This document shows positions 22,801 to 33,895 of a stretch of 64,000 nt of DNA, piece after piece. The notes beneath the pieces are model-generated. The model worked only from the letters and a program-made list of their open reading frames with translations, was not told where the DNA came from and did not search any database. The first letter of the stretch is position 1. Each line of letters begins with the position of its first letter. The position numbers and the translations under genes were made by a program. This DNA is from Bombardia bombarda (Eukaryota; Ascomycota; Sordariomycetes; Sordariales; Lasiosphaeriaceae): positions 4,774,001-4,838,000 of the forward strand of contig JAULSR010000002.1 of NCBI GenBank assembly GCA_030512295.1, read 5' to 3'.

Positions 22801-23599
22801 GCATGGCGACGCGCACCAGCAGCGCCCTGGCCGCGTCGCGCTCCTTGCCCGGGCTCGCCAGATACTTGATGGCCAGCGGCAGGATGCGCACCGTGATACC
22901 GGGCAGCCTGGCAGCGGCGGCCGTCGGCCACCGGAAGCCCGGGATCAGCGGCAGCTCGTCGCTGTCTACCTCGACCGACGAGATGGTGGCCAGGTCGAAG
23001 GGCGCGAGCATCAGGTGGGACAGCCATAGGAGCACCACGTAACGCTCCTCCCAGGTCCATGACGGGTTGCGCTCCGAATCCTCCAGCGCCGAGAGCAGCA
23101 GCTCGAGGTAGCGCGTCTCGTTGCGCAGAAATCGCACCACCACTTTTTCACCACGGATCTTGCAGATGGTGTAGAGGATCTTTGCGATGGCGGCAGGCAG
23201 GGGCATGAGCAGGTCGGAGCGGGTCGATGACGACGACGACGACGACGACGACGATACTTCCCTGGCAGCCCGACGCCGGCTCTGTTGTTGGTACTCGAGG
23301 AAGGCATCTGCCAGGATGGGCAGCCATTTCGGCAGCTGCGGGTCCAGCAGCTGCGGCAGCTCTTGGAAAGGGTCAAGCAGGGAGACTAGACGGTCAGTTT
23401 CGCGGGCGCGCACACGCGATCGCACCACCGGCTGCTGCTCCTGGTGCTGCTTGTGCTGTGCTGTTGATATTATGTCGTCGTCATTTTGCTGTTGTCTCTT
23501 TTTCCGCAGAAACTGGAGCAGGGACTTGTCGAAGTCGGTGATGAGGTCGGCTGATACTTTTTGCAGCTTGATGTCCAAGTCTTCCTCGGGCGCGTTCAT
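19298..23599 (-). CDS. TBCD: tubulin-folding cofactor D (TBCD/Alp1/Cin1), with two apparent frame breaks
   Basis: The gene runs from the ATG at 23599 and has one 155-nt GT-AG intron (20133-20287). With two one-base corrections it encodes about 1382 aa, somewhat longer than human TBCD (1192). Cofactor D is a HEAT/armadillo-repeat protein that captures beta-tubulin and, with cofactors E and C, builds the alpha/beta-tubulin dimer in the cytosol. The N-terminal domain (LLQFLRKKRQQ; LDPQLPKWLPILADAFLEYQ), the HEAT region and the C-terminal cofactor D domain are recognisable; the conserved LEDYWTNAR|GDVGSHVR block is split between frames. Frame 1 ends at 20648, but coding similarity moves by -1 at the G7 run 20767-20773 and again by -1 at the GGG at 20549-20551; one extra G at each place restores a continuous protein. 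A nine-Ser run (23228-23254) and a poly-Gln run (about 19862-19893) are strain-variable candidates. Consensus error is more likely than pseudogenisation because everything else is intact. Confidence 0.9.
20549..20551 (-). other. apparent second -1 frame break in TBCD (GGG)
   Basis: The family block reading LEDY-x4-RGDVGS is cut between R and G: DYWTNAR lies in one frame and GDVGSHVRLQAVRAAKWLW in the next. One extra G restores ARGDVGSHVR. Confidence 0.7.
20767..20773 (-). other. apparent -1 frame break in TBCD (G7 run)
   Basis: On the coding strand a run of seven G separates the first reading frame from the frame encoding GERGEF-ICEAILERWRDDK. Adding one G joins them. No plausible intron bridges the gap. 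Confidence 0.7.
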
Positions 23600-24155
23600 C
23601 TTGTCTGGTGTGGTGGTGGGTGGTGGGTGGTGGCCCGGTGGGAGCTGTTTGGCTGAAGTGGGGTTGGGGTTGGATGATTGGGGTGGATGCTGAATTGAGT
23701 TCTCCAGACATCAAGGTACCGCGACCCCTCCATCAACCCTCAACTTACCCAAGGCAACCATTAAAACTCGCCTGATCGAAATAAAAATAAAAATGATGAA
23801 ATACGCAGGCAGCAGTTTACGAGATTACCTCCTTGTCAGTCAGGCAGGCTGATGTTTGTTTTTACCGAGTCCCATTGAGTGAATGCGTTTCTATAGCTGT
23901 GGAGTGAAGCTCTTTAATACGTTGCAGCCCAGTCGCCCAATCAAGAAAGACAACCACCCTATGCAGCTTTTAAAACTACTCAACTATCAATATGGGTATC
24001 CAACTGCATCTGGCTCACGCTCTCTCAGTGCCATAACCAAGTGAGTCAGCCCCTCCAAAGTCCAAACCCCTCAGACGACCGACAACAAACTGAACAGCAA
24101 CCACCAAAACAACAACCCATGAATCACCCATTATAATCATCACCCCCCTCATCCC
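23600..24155. other. intergenic, TBCD promoter side and GH76 3' side
   Basis: Both neighbours lie on the minus strand, so this holds the GH76 terminator region and the TBCD promoter and leader. No gene or repeat is seen. Confidence 0.5.
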
Positions 24156-25535
24156 CTAAACCTTCGCACCTTCACTCCCACTCTCCCCCTCCTCAACCTT
24201 CCACATCCCCATCCCCAATCCCCTCGGACTCAAACCCGCCACCCCCCTCGCCGCCACCAAAACATCCATCGCCGAGCTATGCGTCGAAGCATTCGGCCCC
24301 TGACCCGCGCTCACCGGCCCAGCCCAGCTAATCCCCAGCCTATTCGTCCCGCTCTCCCTATCCCTATTCCACACGCTCCTCGCATTCGCCTCAATCGCCC
24401 CCTTCAACACCCTCTCCACATCCCCCCTCAACGCATCCTGCGCCTTCAACAACCTCTCCGGCGCCGTCGACACCGCCACGACCAAATACCCCAGATTCCT
24501 CACAAAGACGCCCTTGAACTGGGGCCCATCCAGCCCACAGTCCGGCTCACACCTGTCCACCTCCCTTATAACAACCACCCCATCAACCGTCGTCGTCAGC
24601 TTCTTCACCGCCGCCACCGCAATCGGCACCGCCTCCCGCACATACCCCACGTCCCCCGTCGCATACGCCAGCTCCACCAGCCCGCCCAGCACCACCCCCT
24701 GGTTATACGACCACGTCTGCGCCCCATTGTTCACGCACGACCCGTCCTCCTTGATCGTCAACCCGTCGTTGATCAGACTCTCCCCGTTGATCATCCCGCT
24801 CCGCCTGAACCAGCCCCACTGGTCCTTGGCCGTCTGCAGGTACCTCGCTCGTCTGCCGGCGTCGGGCACGCGGCGGGCCAGCGCCGCCGCCACGCTCAGG
24901 TACAGCTCATTGGCAATGGCGTTCTTGTACTTGCGCGCCTTGCTCCACCACACCCCGCCGCCGCAGACCGCGTCGGTGCCGTTGACCATGTCGGCAAATA
25001 TGGACTCGGCCGTCGCGAGGTAGCCGGCGTTGCGCGTCGCGTCCCACGAGCGGATCAGCGCGAGCGCCCACCAGCCCTCGTCGTCGTAGAAGTCGTTGAT
25101 GAAGCCCGAGAAGCCGCGTCTGGAGTTGCCGTGGATATGTTTGGCCTGGAGGGTGTAGGTGGAGGTGATGTGGCCGGTGCGGGCCGAGACGGTCTTTTGG
25201 GTTGAGACGGTGGTCTGCTGGGCTTTGGTAAAGGTGTTTTGCATGATGCCCGGGACGTTGATGAGGGTTGTGGCGGATGAGTTGTCCGTCATGGTCCAGT
25301 CGGCCAGGACTTGCAGGCAGTTGGCGCTGTTCCACCAGCCTGCCGTGTTCCAGAGGCCGGTTGACGGGTTATACCAGCTCTGGAGTGCCTTGACGGCTGT
25401 CAGTGTCTCGGCTCTGTATGATGATGATGATGGTGATGATGTGGTTGGGGCTGCGGCTGCCCGTCCCGCCAAGTGGCTGAACAGGAGCAAGTAGATGTGG
25501 GCAGCCAGGCTGCTACCCCATTTCGTCGATACCAT
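24156..25535 (-). CDS. secreted GH76 alpha-1,6-mannanase
   Basis: A single exon encodes 459 aa. The N-terminus (MVSTKWGSSLAAHIYLLLFSHLAGRAAAA) is a signal peptide with likely cleavage after the Ala run. Glycoside hydrolase family 76 cleaves alpha-1,6-mannan backbones and, in fungi, remodels cell-wall mannan or handles GPI-linked mannoproteins. The family's catalytic Asp pair is visible as D151-D152 in INDFYDDEGWWALALIRSWD; other family motifs are NEL at about 211 (IANELYLSVAAALARR) and TWSYNQGVVLGGLVELA at about 280. Length fits the family (about 400-480). Unlike Dfg5/Dcw1, the C-terminus (VEEGESGSEGAKV) lacks the hydrophobic tail of a GPI signal, so the enzyme is probably released. It lies 556 bp upstream of TBCD on the same strand with no evident functional link. 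Confidence 0.93.
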   Translation of the reverse strand: MVSTKWGSSLAAHIYLLLFSHLAGRAAAAPTTSSPSSSSYRAETLTAVKALQSWYNPSTGLWNTAGWWNSANCLQVLADWTMTDNSSATTLINVPGIMQNTFTKAQQTTVSTQKTVSARTGHITSTYTLQAKHIHGNSRRGFSGFINDFYDDEGWWALALIRSWDATRNAGYLATAESIFADMVNGTDAVCGGGVWWSKARKYKNAIANELYLSVAAALARRVPDAGRRARYLQTAKDQWGWFRRSGMINGESLINDGLTIKEDGSCVNNGAQTWSYNQGVVLGGLVELAYATGDVGYVREAVPIAVAAVKKLTTTVDGVVVIREVDRCEPDCGLDGPQFKGVFVRNLGYLVVAVSTAPERLLKAQDALRGDVERVLKGAIEANARSVWNRDRESGTNRLGISWAGPVSAGQGPNASTHSSAMDVLVAARGVAGLSPRGLGMGMWKVEEGESGSEGAKV

Positions 25536-26383
25536 GATGTTGTTGGCGATACAGGTAATTGCTATGGTGATGGAATTATGGGTGATGTTGGTCTATTGGT
25601 TCTGTGCTGCTACTGCTTCTCTGGCTCTGATAAATCGAGAGTGGCCCTCCGAGCAGTCTCTTGCTTAGAGGAGGGTGGCAAAGCGAGTATATATAACGAT
25701 GAGGAGTCGAAAGAACCGAGACACAGCAGCGGTGATGTCCGGAAAAGTGTGAGCAAGCAGGTCGACAAGCGATCGGCCGTGGCTCAGAAAAGAGACCAGA
25801 CGAGGGTCAGACAGACCAGACGAGGTCGTGTGAGCTTCTACCGCAGCTATTGCTTCTTCTGCTGTTTGTCGCTCCTTCCCCAGCGCCCGCCCCGTGCGTT
25901 GTTCCTCCCCGGATCTCCCATCACGCACCGAGACTGTCTGACCACAACTTGCAAACCCCGGGCTTGTCCCGGACCTCTTGAACATTCAGACGACCCAAGC
26001 CCAACGGGCGGGGCCAGAGCTGCCACTGTCTTTCCCATATTCCGCAGCCGGGTTGCTTGGCGTAGCTCGCGTAGCTATGTGTGTGCAACGCCAGCTTGGC
26101 AAGGCAGGTAGGAGCAGTTGGAGGATGATGAGCAGGAAATGCAACAATCCCATCAGCCGTTCGCCCATCAGTGGGCCTGATCTGACCACCATCCCGTCAC
26201 TACATTTCTCAGGGTCGGCACGGCAGGTAGCTCAGCATGGGAAAGAAGTAAGAACAGACGCGCTGCGCCAGGTAGCAGCATTCTATTCGAATAACAACAA
26301 CCCCATGAGGGGGGGGTCACCGTAATTGGCCGCCAATGTTTCATGATCACCTTAAGATTGTCGTTAATATGTCCGACCTAAAC
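25536..26383. other. GH76 upstream region
   Basis: This should include the GH76 promoter and 5' leader. Frames seen on the plus strand (25473-26111) are antisense shadow and low-quality extension. Nothing else is recognised. Confidence 0.5.
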
Positions 26384-27157
26384 TCAATTTGCAGACCAAC
26401 AGAGCCGCGGGGACTGATCGAGAGGACGAGGGACGAGAGTCCGGGACACCGAGCGGCCGTCCAGCATCTCAGCGCCATGTCGTTGGACTCGAGTTTGGTC
26501 GTGCTGCGGCGGTTTGGTAATACACATGACGTCGTGTTCTGATTCGTATAGAATACAACGATAGCTTTTCTTTCTGTTTGTTGAATGCCGATGTTCAGCA
26601 GCGATGTTCACTGCCCTGGATCTGTCGAGGCGGGCAGATGGAGACGTGTCTGGTGGGTCGGTAGTCCAAGTCAGCCGCTCAGAGCCCTCAGATGATCTGC
26701 GAAAAGCGGAAGCACAGCGCTCACTGTGTCCAACTATGTCGAACTATGTTGTACAGGTCGCTTCCTAATCAGGCAGCTCGGTTCTGTTCCATCCAATCGG
26801 TATGGAATAGCTCCCTTTCCGCAAGCACTACAGTAGGTAGTGAGACAACGGCGCGCGACGCCACGTGAAGCCACTTACCATTGTTATTGTTGCTTTACCA
26901 TACCTAGTGCTGATGACAGAGTTCGGCCAATAGTTCTTATTCCACGATAGTGTTGTGTCGAATCTTCCCGGAAAAGACACAACAATAGCCAAGTCCCGGT
27001 AGGGATCGCACATGAGCTCGGCCAGTCCACACTCGTCTGGCACCAAGTATGGAACATGCCGGTCTCCAAACGCGATGCTTGGCAAACGCGTCATCTGTCT
27101 AGCAGGATCTCCCATCGGTTCGCTCGGCTGTGTCTCAGGCATATTCCGACGGTTCAT
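26384..27157 (-). CDS. possible two-exon orphan gene
   Basis: This is a weak prediction. Exon 1 would be 26879-27157 (93 codons from a true ATG, MNRRNMPETQ, with DRHVPYLVPDECGLAELM and SFPGRFDTTLSWNKNYWPNS), ending at a good donor GTAAGT. Exon 2 would be 26384-26743, entered in phase 0 through an acceptor with a CTGAT branch-like site upstream, giving 212 aa in all. No domain, signal peptide or family is recognised. Codon bias is moderate. An alternative donor (AG|GTATGG) with the polypyrimidine acceptor near 26711 also stays open. It could be a lineage-specific gene or chance open sequence in the desert. Confidence 0.28.
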
Positions 27158-29728
27158 GCAGGGTCAGTCTGAATGTGAATGTTGTGTGTGTGTTGTTCTC
27201 ATCTTATTGGTAATGCGGCTTTCTGCAAAGCGAAGGCGTAGTAACTGGGATCGGCCATCGTCGCATCTTTATCCGGTCTGATCTGCAAGAGCTGTCCAAG
27301 TTCTTGTTCGTCAATGTTTTGTCCTTGTCTACGTTGTAGGCCAAGCCAGCCAGCTCGAATCTTTCAGTAAGCCGCTGTCGGCTTTTGTTCTTTAACCTAG
27401 GTAAGCCAGGAAACGGAATAGAAAGCGGTAGGCGGGCGCGGGAGACGGGAGACGGGAAACGCAAGACGGAAGACGACATGGCGGACGCGGGAGATAGCAG
27501 CTAGATATTTTCGACGACAATATTCGGTATTCGTCCACCATCACTGCTGTGTCTGCGGCATGAAATCGCGCAATTCAGTGAGCAATACTCCTTGATCAGC
27601 TCGAAGTTGAGAAGGATATGTGTGTCATTGGACCTCGGCAGACGTTGTGGGCGGGAGAACACGGGACACATTCAAGGTCAGTGGTCGTCCCTTTCAGGTT
27701 TCACCACCAAAACAAGCTTTCTTCTCGGGTTCAGGCTTTTAAGTCGTGGGAGCCTCGGGAGCGTGGGTGTGGTAATCTGGGCACGAGTGCAATAAAAGTA
27801 TAAAACACCCTCTACCCCGCACTGACGATCCCCGCAGATCCAATTGACCAGCTGATCCCCCGCACCGCGTACCCCAATTTATTCTCCAAAAGTTACCCCA
27901 ACCACACAGACAGACCCCTGCCATCAAAAACTCTCAGACTCAAAATAATCCTTCTGTTTCCTTGTATCAACTCTTTCTTGCCTCGGTTGCTAATATAAGT
28001 TCCATGCATGTTTCATCTTAATACTATATGCGAGTGGGCCGTTATCTATTTTCAGTCGTATGATAACTTACCTGCGTCGGTCAAATCTTATCTGTGTCAC
28101 AACTTCATGGCTATTCGTCGGTTTCCTTATTGAGCTCATTGATATTCGGAATCAAAGATCCGGCACTTACGTGTTTAGCTATCGTAATTTGATGGAGTGT
28201 CTGATCATTAGAATAGTTTCGTGAAGGTATGTAAGCTTGTGCAGTTGTCATCGACAACTTGCTATCCGTAGAAATGATTTTCACAAAGGTTATATGCAGC
28301 TTCCAATGGAATACCCCTAACAACTCTCCCACTCTCATTGTAACAAGCTGAGTCTTCTACATTCTAGGACATGGATGTGAAAAGACAAATGCCCATGACC
28401 GATGACTGAGATTCCATAACTGCGACTTCCTGAGCTCTGACTTAATGAGGATAAGAGAGGTCAGCAATTGCAGAGAAAGAAAGAGTAGAGTATGAAGGTT
28501 CTTCAGAAAAGTAAGAAGACGTGAAATTCATTCAACCTCTCTGCATATACCAAAGAGACATCCGTATCTCATAGGCTCGAAGTATGTCCTTGTATGTTTC
28601 CGATTAGGGGAAAAGTGCGACCGTTCAAATTCATATACATGATCACATCGGTTTTCAAAATATTGATAAAAGAAGCATATAGAGCCCCTGCCTGCACCAT
28701 ATAAAGTCACGAGCTTATTGCGAGGAGTCATCTTTCCGCGTCTAATGCGTGCACACTCTGCGGATTGAACTTCCATTGATACGGGTCAACGAAGATGACG
28801 AAGGGAAGAAGTACTAGCGGTACCCGTAATTGTGTGGAGAACCCAGGTCACCCTTTCCCTCACAACGACCAGCTGGGCAAGAGCACTCTTTCCCAAAATA
28901 AGTTGTCGGGCCACTCCTTCGGCGATTCCCGTGATAACGAGCGGATGGGTGTCGATTGAGAGCGAGCATGATAGTCCCCATGGATCTTGGGGGGTTTGTT
29001 ACCCTCTTTCTTCCTCCAGGTCTATTCCAAAACTTCAAACTGTAACTTTCTGTCGACATTCACTGCCAACAACACCAAGCCTCGGGAGCGTCTTATTACG
29101 TCTTAAAAACGGTTACGAACAACAGATGAAAAAGCAGCGATCCTCTCGTCAGGTTCACCCCGGCCATCTTCTCATGTGCGCACACACCATACACGTTAGA
29201 CACCTTCAACCTCCATCCGATTGATAAGCAGCCGAGGCAAGAATCAGGATAAGTCATCTGTTGGTTCGAGCACACGGAACAAGAATAGAAGACTGGAGTC
29301 TGACATAAGAACCCAAGGTATTTACTTAATATGCAACCCAGTGGCAAAGTTCCGGCACTCGTTCCCCGGCCCCCATCTCCTCCCTCCAACCGAAATCAGT
29401 TGGCTACTGAAACGCCCCCATCTCATTTCATGTTGTTGATGACACCGGAAAGACATCCGCACCCGCACGTCGCCTGCACACTGGATCTACCGCCACATAC
29501 CTTCGGGTACACAGCACACTAAGAGCAACCAGCGCGCGACACAAAATGCGGCACAGTTGCTTCCCATTGCCCCGGCCATGACCGTGCCCGGAGATACGGA
29601 ACTTGAAATTTGGAACAGAGAGTTATTGAAGGTGGAAACCGTGCAAGATTCCATCTTTGCTTCCGCATCTGAACTTGTAAGTCTCGGTACATTGTTCCTA
29701 TGCAGAGGTACTTTGAATTTCCAAACAA

Positions 29729-29750
29729 CCCCCCCCCCCCCCCCCCCCCC
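29729..29750. repeat. C22 homopolymer
   Basis: Twenty-two consecutive C bases. Length is likely unstable and hard to sequence exactly. Confidence 0.9.
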
Positions 29751-30120
29751 TCGAGCCCGAATAGAGCACGACTGATATCACCAGGACTGCAAGCATTGCA
29801 TCCACAACGCAGGACGAGCTCATGACACGCTGACGCCAAGCATTCTGTACCTGAGCAGTACCTGAGCAAGCGACACTAGCGTCCGAGACCGTAAGGCTGG
29901 AGACGGGGGGCCGGTCAGGGCCGCTGCATGTTTAAGCGAGATGGCGGGCGCCAACGGCGTACGGACTAGCGCCTGCTGTTACGGGATGCCTACCTACTGT
30001 GTATTCCTGAGCTTAGTAGCCTTTTTAGCCGATGCATGGGACGTTTGCACAACGGACGGCCCGACGAAGCCAATCTCGAATTCTCGGTACCACGGGGTCA
30101 CGGTTCACGGTTGACAAGTC

Positions 30121-30155
30121 CACAGTCCACAGTCCACAGTCCACAGTCCACAGTC
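30121..30155. repeat. (CACAGTC)5 minisatellite
   Basis: Five perfect head-to-tail copies of a 7-bp unit. Confidence 0.9.
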
Positions 30156-30973
30156 TTATGTTTCAGACACGGAAACATATGTAGCCACGGAGTAAAGTTG
30201 GAAGAGACATTCAATTGATTTGTGCCAAGTTGGCATTTTCGTGTGAGAGGCATGCACAGGCCACAGGCGTGTGTATGTACTCGTGTCATGATAGCACTGT
30301 TTTGTTTGTTCTCTGGCAATCTTTCCGTCCAATCCCGACAGTCGTATCAGTATTGTACCTGCATCTCATACACATGCTTACACACCGAGCATACCTGCAA
30401 AGCTACACAGGCCCTACACCGATATGGTAACACGCTTGCACCCGTCAACGCATGCTGTGCACCTGACGATTGAGGCTCTAATGTAGCTGTCCAGAACCAG
30501 GGTGGATGAGGAAGGGGTGAAAGTGTTCGAGTTCCTTACCCCTTTTTTTCTGGCACGTTACACGGCATTATCCTTGGCAGCACAGAACAGAGATACGGTG
30601 TATATCCGTTAACTACGGCTGTGCATTGCTAATAAACATCATGGTATTTGCAACAAGTACTGCGCATGCTTCAACGGACGAATACAAGCTGCTGGGTACC
30701 TGGATACTTGGACAATAGACAGCTAGAGATCAAAACAACTTAGAATAGAAAAATAATCTGCAAAATGCGAGGTCGGTAAAAACTGCCAAATAGCCAACCA
30801 ATTTCCGTTTTCCGCCCATGCCGATAATGCAAACCAACCCTGGGAACCAAACCACAACGCCTGTAAACAGTAAAATGACCTAACCAATACCTAGTCCCGA
30901 CACATCACCGCGCCGTTTGCAAGGAATAAACAAAAAACCAAACTCGCCTCATCAAAAATAATATGCAAAGCCA

Positions 30974-31010
30974 CATCACTCACCGCCATCACTCACCGCC
31001 ATCACTCACC
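30974..31010. repeat. 13-bp tandem repeat, about 3 copies
   Basis: The unit CATCACTCACCGC occurs twice in full and once in part. Confidence 0.85.
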
Positions 31011-31370
31011 TAATGCAGGAACCCTTTTTTCAGGTACGTAGTAGAGAGGCAAATAAGTACCGTACTCTGCATACCGCTGCACTGGTTGCGACATGACATG
31101 GCGTGTGAAACCTTACCTACTCGCTCAACCGCCTAGTTCTACCCCTTGCTTTGCCCCACACAACAACATCGTATGGGAAGTGGACCGGCCCAAACGGGCG
31201 GCCCAGGGCGACGCGGGCGGGCTAGGTACCCGGACTGGGCTGGGTGACTGAGCTGGCCGGCAAACGGCGACGGAGCGGGAGCGGACACGGGAGGGAGGGA
31301 TCATGATTACACAACAGAAGAAAAAAAAAAGAAAAGAAGGAGAAACAACAACAATGTACCGTACTTATGT

Positions 31371-31406
31371 GATGCGATGCAAATGCGATGCGATGCGATG
31401 CAATGC
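31371..31406. repeat. (GATGC)n pentanucleotide array
   Basis: Several GATGC units, some imperfect (AAATGC, CAATGC). Confidence 0.8.
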
Positions 31407-31657
31407 ACGGCGGGTGTAATCTAGACTAATGCCAGGTACATGTTGTCAATAAACATACCACTATTATTCAATATAGCTTCCTAAAACAAACAAAACAAAT
31501 GAAATACAAATGTAAAATAACAAAAAAGAAATAAGCAAAGAAAGAAAAGGGAAGAAAAGAAGGCAACCAAAATAGTCAACAACGTCGGACAGAGAGGTGC
31601 AGCATGCAATGCACGCGTGACTGACCGGCCAATCGCCTCTCTGCCTACTTCCGCCCT

Positions 31658-31677
31658 GCCTGTCTGTCTGTCTGTCC

Positions 31678-31716
<39 letters not shown>
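31658..31716. repeat. (TGTC)n tetranucleotide microsatellite
   Basis: About 14 units with three substitutions. The minus strand therefore reads a Thr/Asp/Arg/Gln-type periodic peptide, which creates a spurious open frame. Confidence 0.9.
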
Positions 31717-33415
31717 ACTGTTAGCTTGACCGCCGATTCTGTCAAACCATTGAGACAGGTAGGAATGTCTGCACATACCCTCTCTTTCTCTTGTGGTGAG
31801 CTGTGACCAGTCTCTTTATAACCAGTCATTTCTGTCAACCTATTACATTCAGCCTCCTTTCTTTTTCCCTTGCCATAAAACACGAAGGTACGGTAACTGA
31901 CCAAGGTAAGCAGGCTCGAGCTGGGCAACTGCCTGCCTTGCACAACTGATAAGCGAACAGGAAAAACAAACACAGAACGACAGAAAAGAGAAAGAGAAAC
32001 AAACGCTTTGCCCCGACCCCAACCCCAAACCTCCACTTCCATTCCCTCTGTCTCTGTGATACCACTACCATGGAATGGTCGTACCAGTCAGTACCGTACC
32101 TGACCGCAACGCACCGCACCGCACATCAATGCTGTGTGACCGGAGCACAAAAAAAAAAAGCCCCTGAGATACTAGACAGATAGACAGATGTCCCCTTTGC
32201 ATAGTTGCGTAACCATTGGGAACAACGACACACTGTTTCAGAAAATGTGCTCATTCAGTGACCACGCTCGCCGCCGCGTCAGCAACATGTATCGCCATTA
32301 ACCTTTTCTTTTGCATGTTCATAAGAAATCACCAACTGCTAGACAAGAAGAGAGGATAGATCCGATCCATCATTCCAGTACGCACGCGCGTGTGTGCAAG
32401 TCTTGTGTTTTTGTATCAGGATGTCTACACTAAATCTCCCCTTTCTAATTAAACCCCCCGGCCTGCCGTGAGATACCGCACCGTCTATGTTGACCAGACG
32501 CCAAAAGAAATGGGGAAAAAGAAATAAATGAAAGGATACAAAAATGTGATCAGAGACATAGAAAACCCTTAATTCCAAATAACCATTTGTTTCAGCCATA
32601 CTTTTTTTTCTTTTTGTATATCCGTAAAACTCCGTAGGAAAGCGAAACCCCGAGAGTCCCTCAAGCGTGCATGTGATGGCGAGGTGGTGTGAAAAGCAGC
32701 GAAAATCCAGCATGGATCATGACAAGCCCGCACTGTATGTACGCAACGTCAGGACAAAGTACCGAGCACCTGGATGCGACAGAGACAGGGTTGTCTGAGT
32801 CTGTGGGGGACCGCCGAGGCACGGATTTGACAGCGGCTCGAGAGCGGGTAAAATGGCGATGCAGAATCCGAGACAGCGGGCTCGGACCTGCCCTCCAGCT
32901 AGACAGGCCTTTCCCCCTCCTAATTCCAGCACGGCGGCTGCGATGAACCAAGACAATTCCGTTCCAATGTCTGCAATGGGGTCCGAAGAGCCGTCTTTGA
33001 CGTTTTGACGTCCCATCATTATTTGCCAGCCGAAATAGGCCAAAAGGAAAGCTGTATGCCACGGTGCAGACAGAATAACTCGCCATTTGCGCCTGTTTCT
33101 TTTGGGCCTTCATCACTTCTTGTCTGTTTGGTGTTGTGCACACGGCATTGGACACCAACACCTACTGCAACGTATTGTTAGCCTCAAACGACCCTTGCAA
33201 GTTCTGATGTGGTGCGTGCTCTCTAGGTTCTAGGTATGTCAAGGCATCAGGCTGAAAGTAGGGCCACTGTGCCCTGCTTCTTCTCCTTTGGGCGGGGGGA
33301 ACTTTTTGCTTTTCTTGCATCGCTCGCCTGCCACTGTGACTGTGACTGCGAGTGCGACTGGAGGAACCCCCATCTTTGCTGCCCTGTTCGACTTGGGCCC
33401 GAGCACAGCTGGCTA

Positions 33416-33417
<2 letters not shown>

Positions 33418-33450
<33 letters not shown>
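33418..33450. repeat. (CAGC)n tetranucleotide microsatellite
   Basis: About eight CAGC units, downstream of the mini-protein gene. Confidence 0.9.
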
Positions 33451-33634
33451 CACCGGGCCACTGGGGTCCGATGCACGTCACTGGACGCAATGGACAGACA
33501 AGATGCACACCTCTTCGGACTTCTGATGCGGCCGCCGCTGCTGGTGCTGATGGTCACTGCAACTTACCTGCAACTCCGAAGCCAACCACGGCAACAGACA
33601 ATCACCACCCCCCTTTCCCTCTTCCACCCCCCAG

Positions 33635-33637
<3 letters not shown>

Positions 33638-33667
<30 letters not shown>
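33638..33667. repeat. (CA)15 microsatellite
   Basis: Fifteen CA units about 65 bases past the stop of the mini-protein gene, perhaps within its 3' untranslated region. Confidence 0.9.
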
Positions 33668-33669
<2 letters not shown>

Positions 33670-33733
33670 TGGAGTGATCCGGGGTGTGTACACCGCCCGC
33701 TCTACCGCCCTACCGCCCAACCTTGGGCCCGGC

Positions 33734-33895
33734 TTAGGCAGTCTGGACGCAGGGACGACACGTGTGGATCTTGCAGTACCGGCATTCAAAGATCCACCAG
33801 TGGGGTCCCGAGTGGCACAGGTGGCAGGTCCACTGGATCAAGCTATTGTCTGACTTGATCATCTTGAACGAGTGCGCGCAGTTGGCGATCGCCAT
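33734..33895 (-). CDS. 53-aa triple-CxxC mini-protein (zinc-finger-like)
   Basis: From an ATG in strong context (AAGATGGCG) this frame encodes 53 aa. It contains CAH (6-8), then CHLC (24-27), CRYC (38-41) and CRPC (46-49), with His at 28, 32 and 44: three CxxC knuckles in 26 residues, a pattern expected of a compact Zn-binding fold. The surrounding SGPHWWIFE and the C-terminal position of the last knuckle look constrained, not random. Codon use is strongly biased to C/G third bases (ATC, AAC, TGC, TTC, AAG). The frame stays open upstream to an AG acceptor at 33967, adding GPQIVFGSSNKKHTRHGK, so the true protein may begin in an earlier exon; a leader exon with an ATG at 34513 and a GTGAGT donor near 34172 are candidates. 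I do not recognise a named family. It is the best-supported gene within 16 kb. Confidence 0.6.
   Translation of the reverse strand: MAIANCAHSFKMIKSDNSLIQWTCHLCHSGPHWWIFECRYCKIHTCRPCVQTA

Larger units (their letters stand above)
27158..33733. other. 6.6-kb gene-poor stretch with repeats
   Basis: No supported gene. The interval holds an AT-rich portion at about 27950-28800 (individual 60-base lines fall to about 28-45% GC), a C22 homopolymer (29729-29750), short tandem repeats at 30121, 30974, 31371, 31658, 33418 and 33638, and numerous short frames on both strands without convincing codon bias. Confidence 0.5.

Noticed and set aside
21134..23693. Large antisense frames (up to 341 codons) opposite TBCD
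   Set aside because: Mirror frames of a GC-rich coding region with Arg/Pro/Gln-rich translation; the minus strand carries the recognisable protein.
24279..25205. 308-codon plus-strand frame opposite GH76
   Set aside because: Shadow of the GH76 gene, His/Pro/Arg-rich without any motif.
26220..26300. Possible tRNA (GGTAGCTCAGCATGGG like an A box)
   Set aside because: The following ATTCGAATAAC is not a proper B box and no cloverleaf stems can be drawn.
28814..29059. Minus frame ending with a Cys-x-Cys-x4-Cys string
   Set aside because: Looked briefly like a small metallothionein, but only three Cys are present and the upstream part has no coding bias.
29241..29275. GGTTCGAGC string resembling a tRNA T-loop
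   Set aside because: Flanking bases do not form the T-stem, and no A box lies upstream at the right distance.
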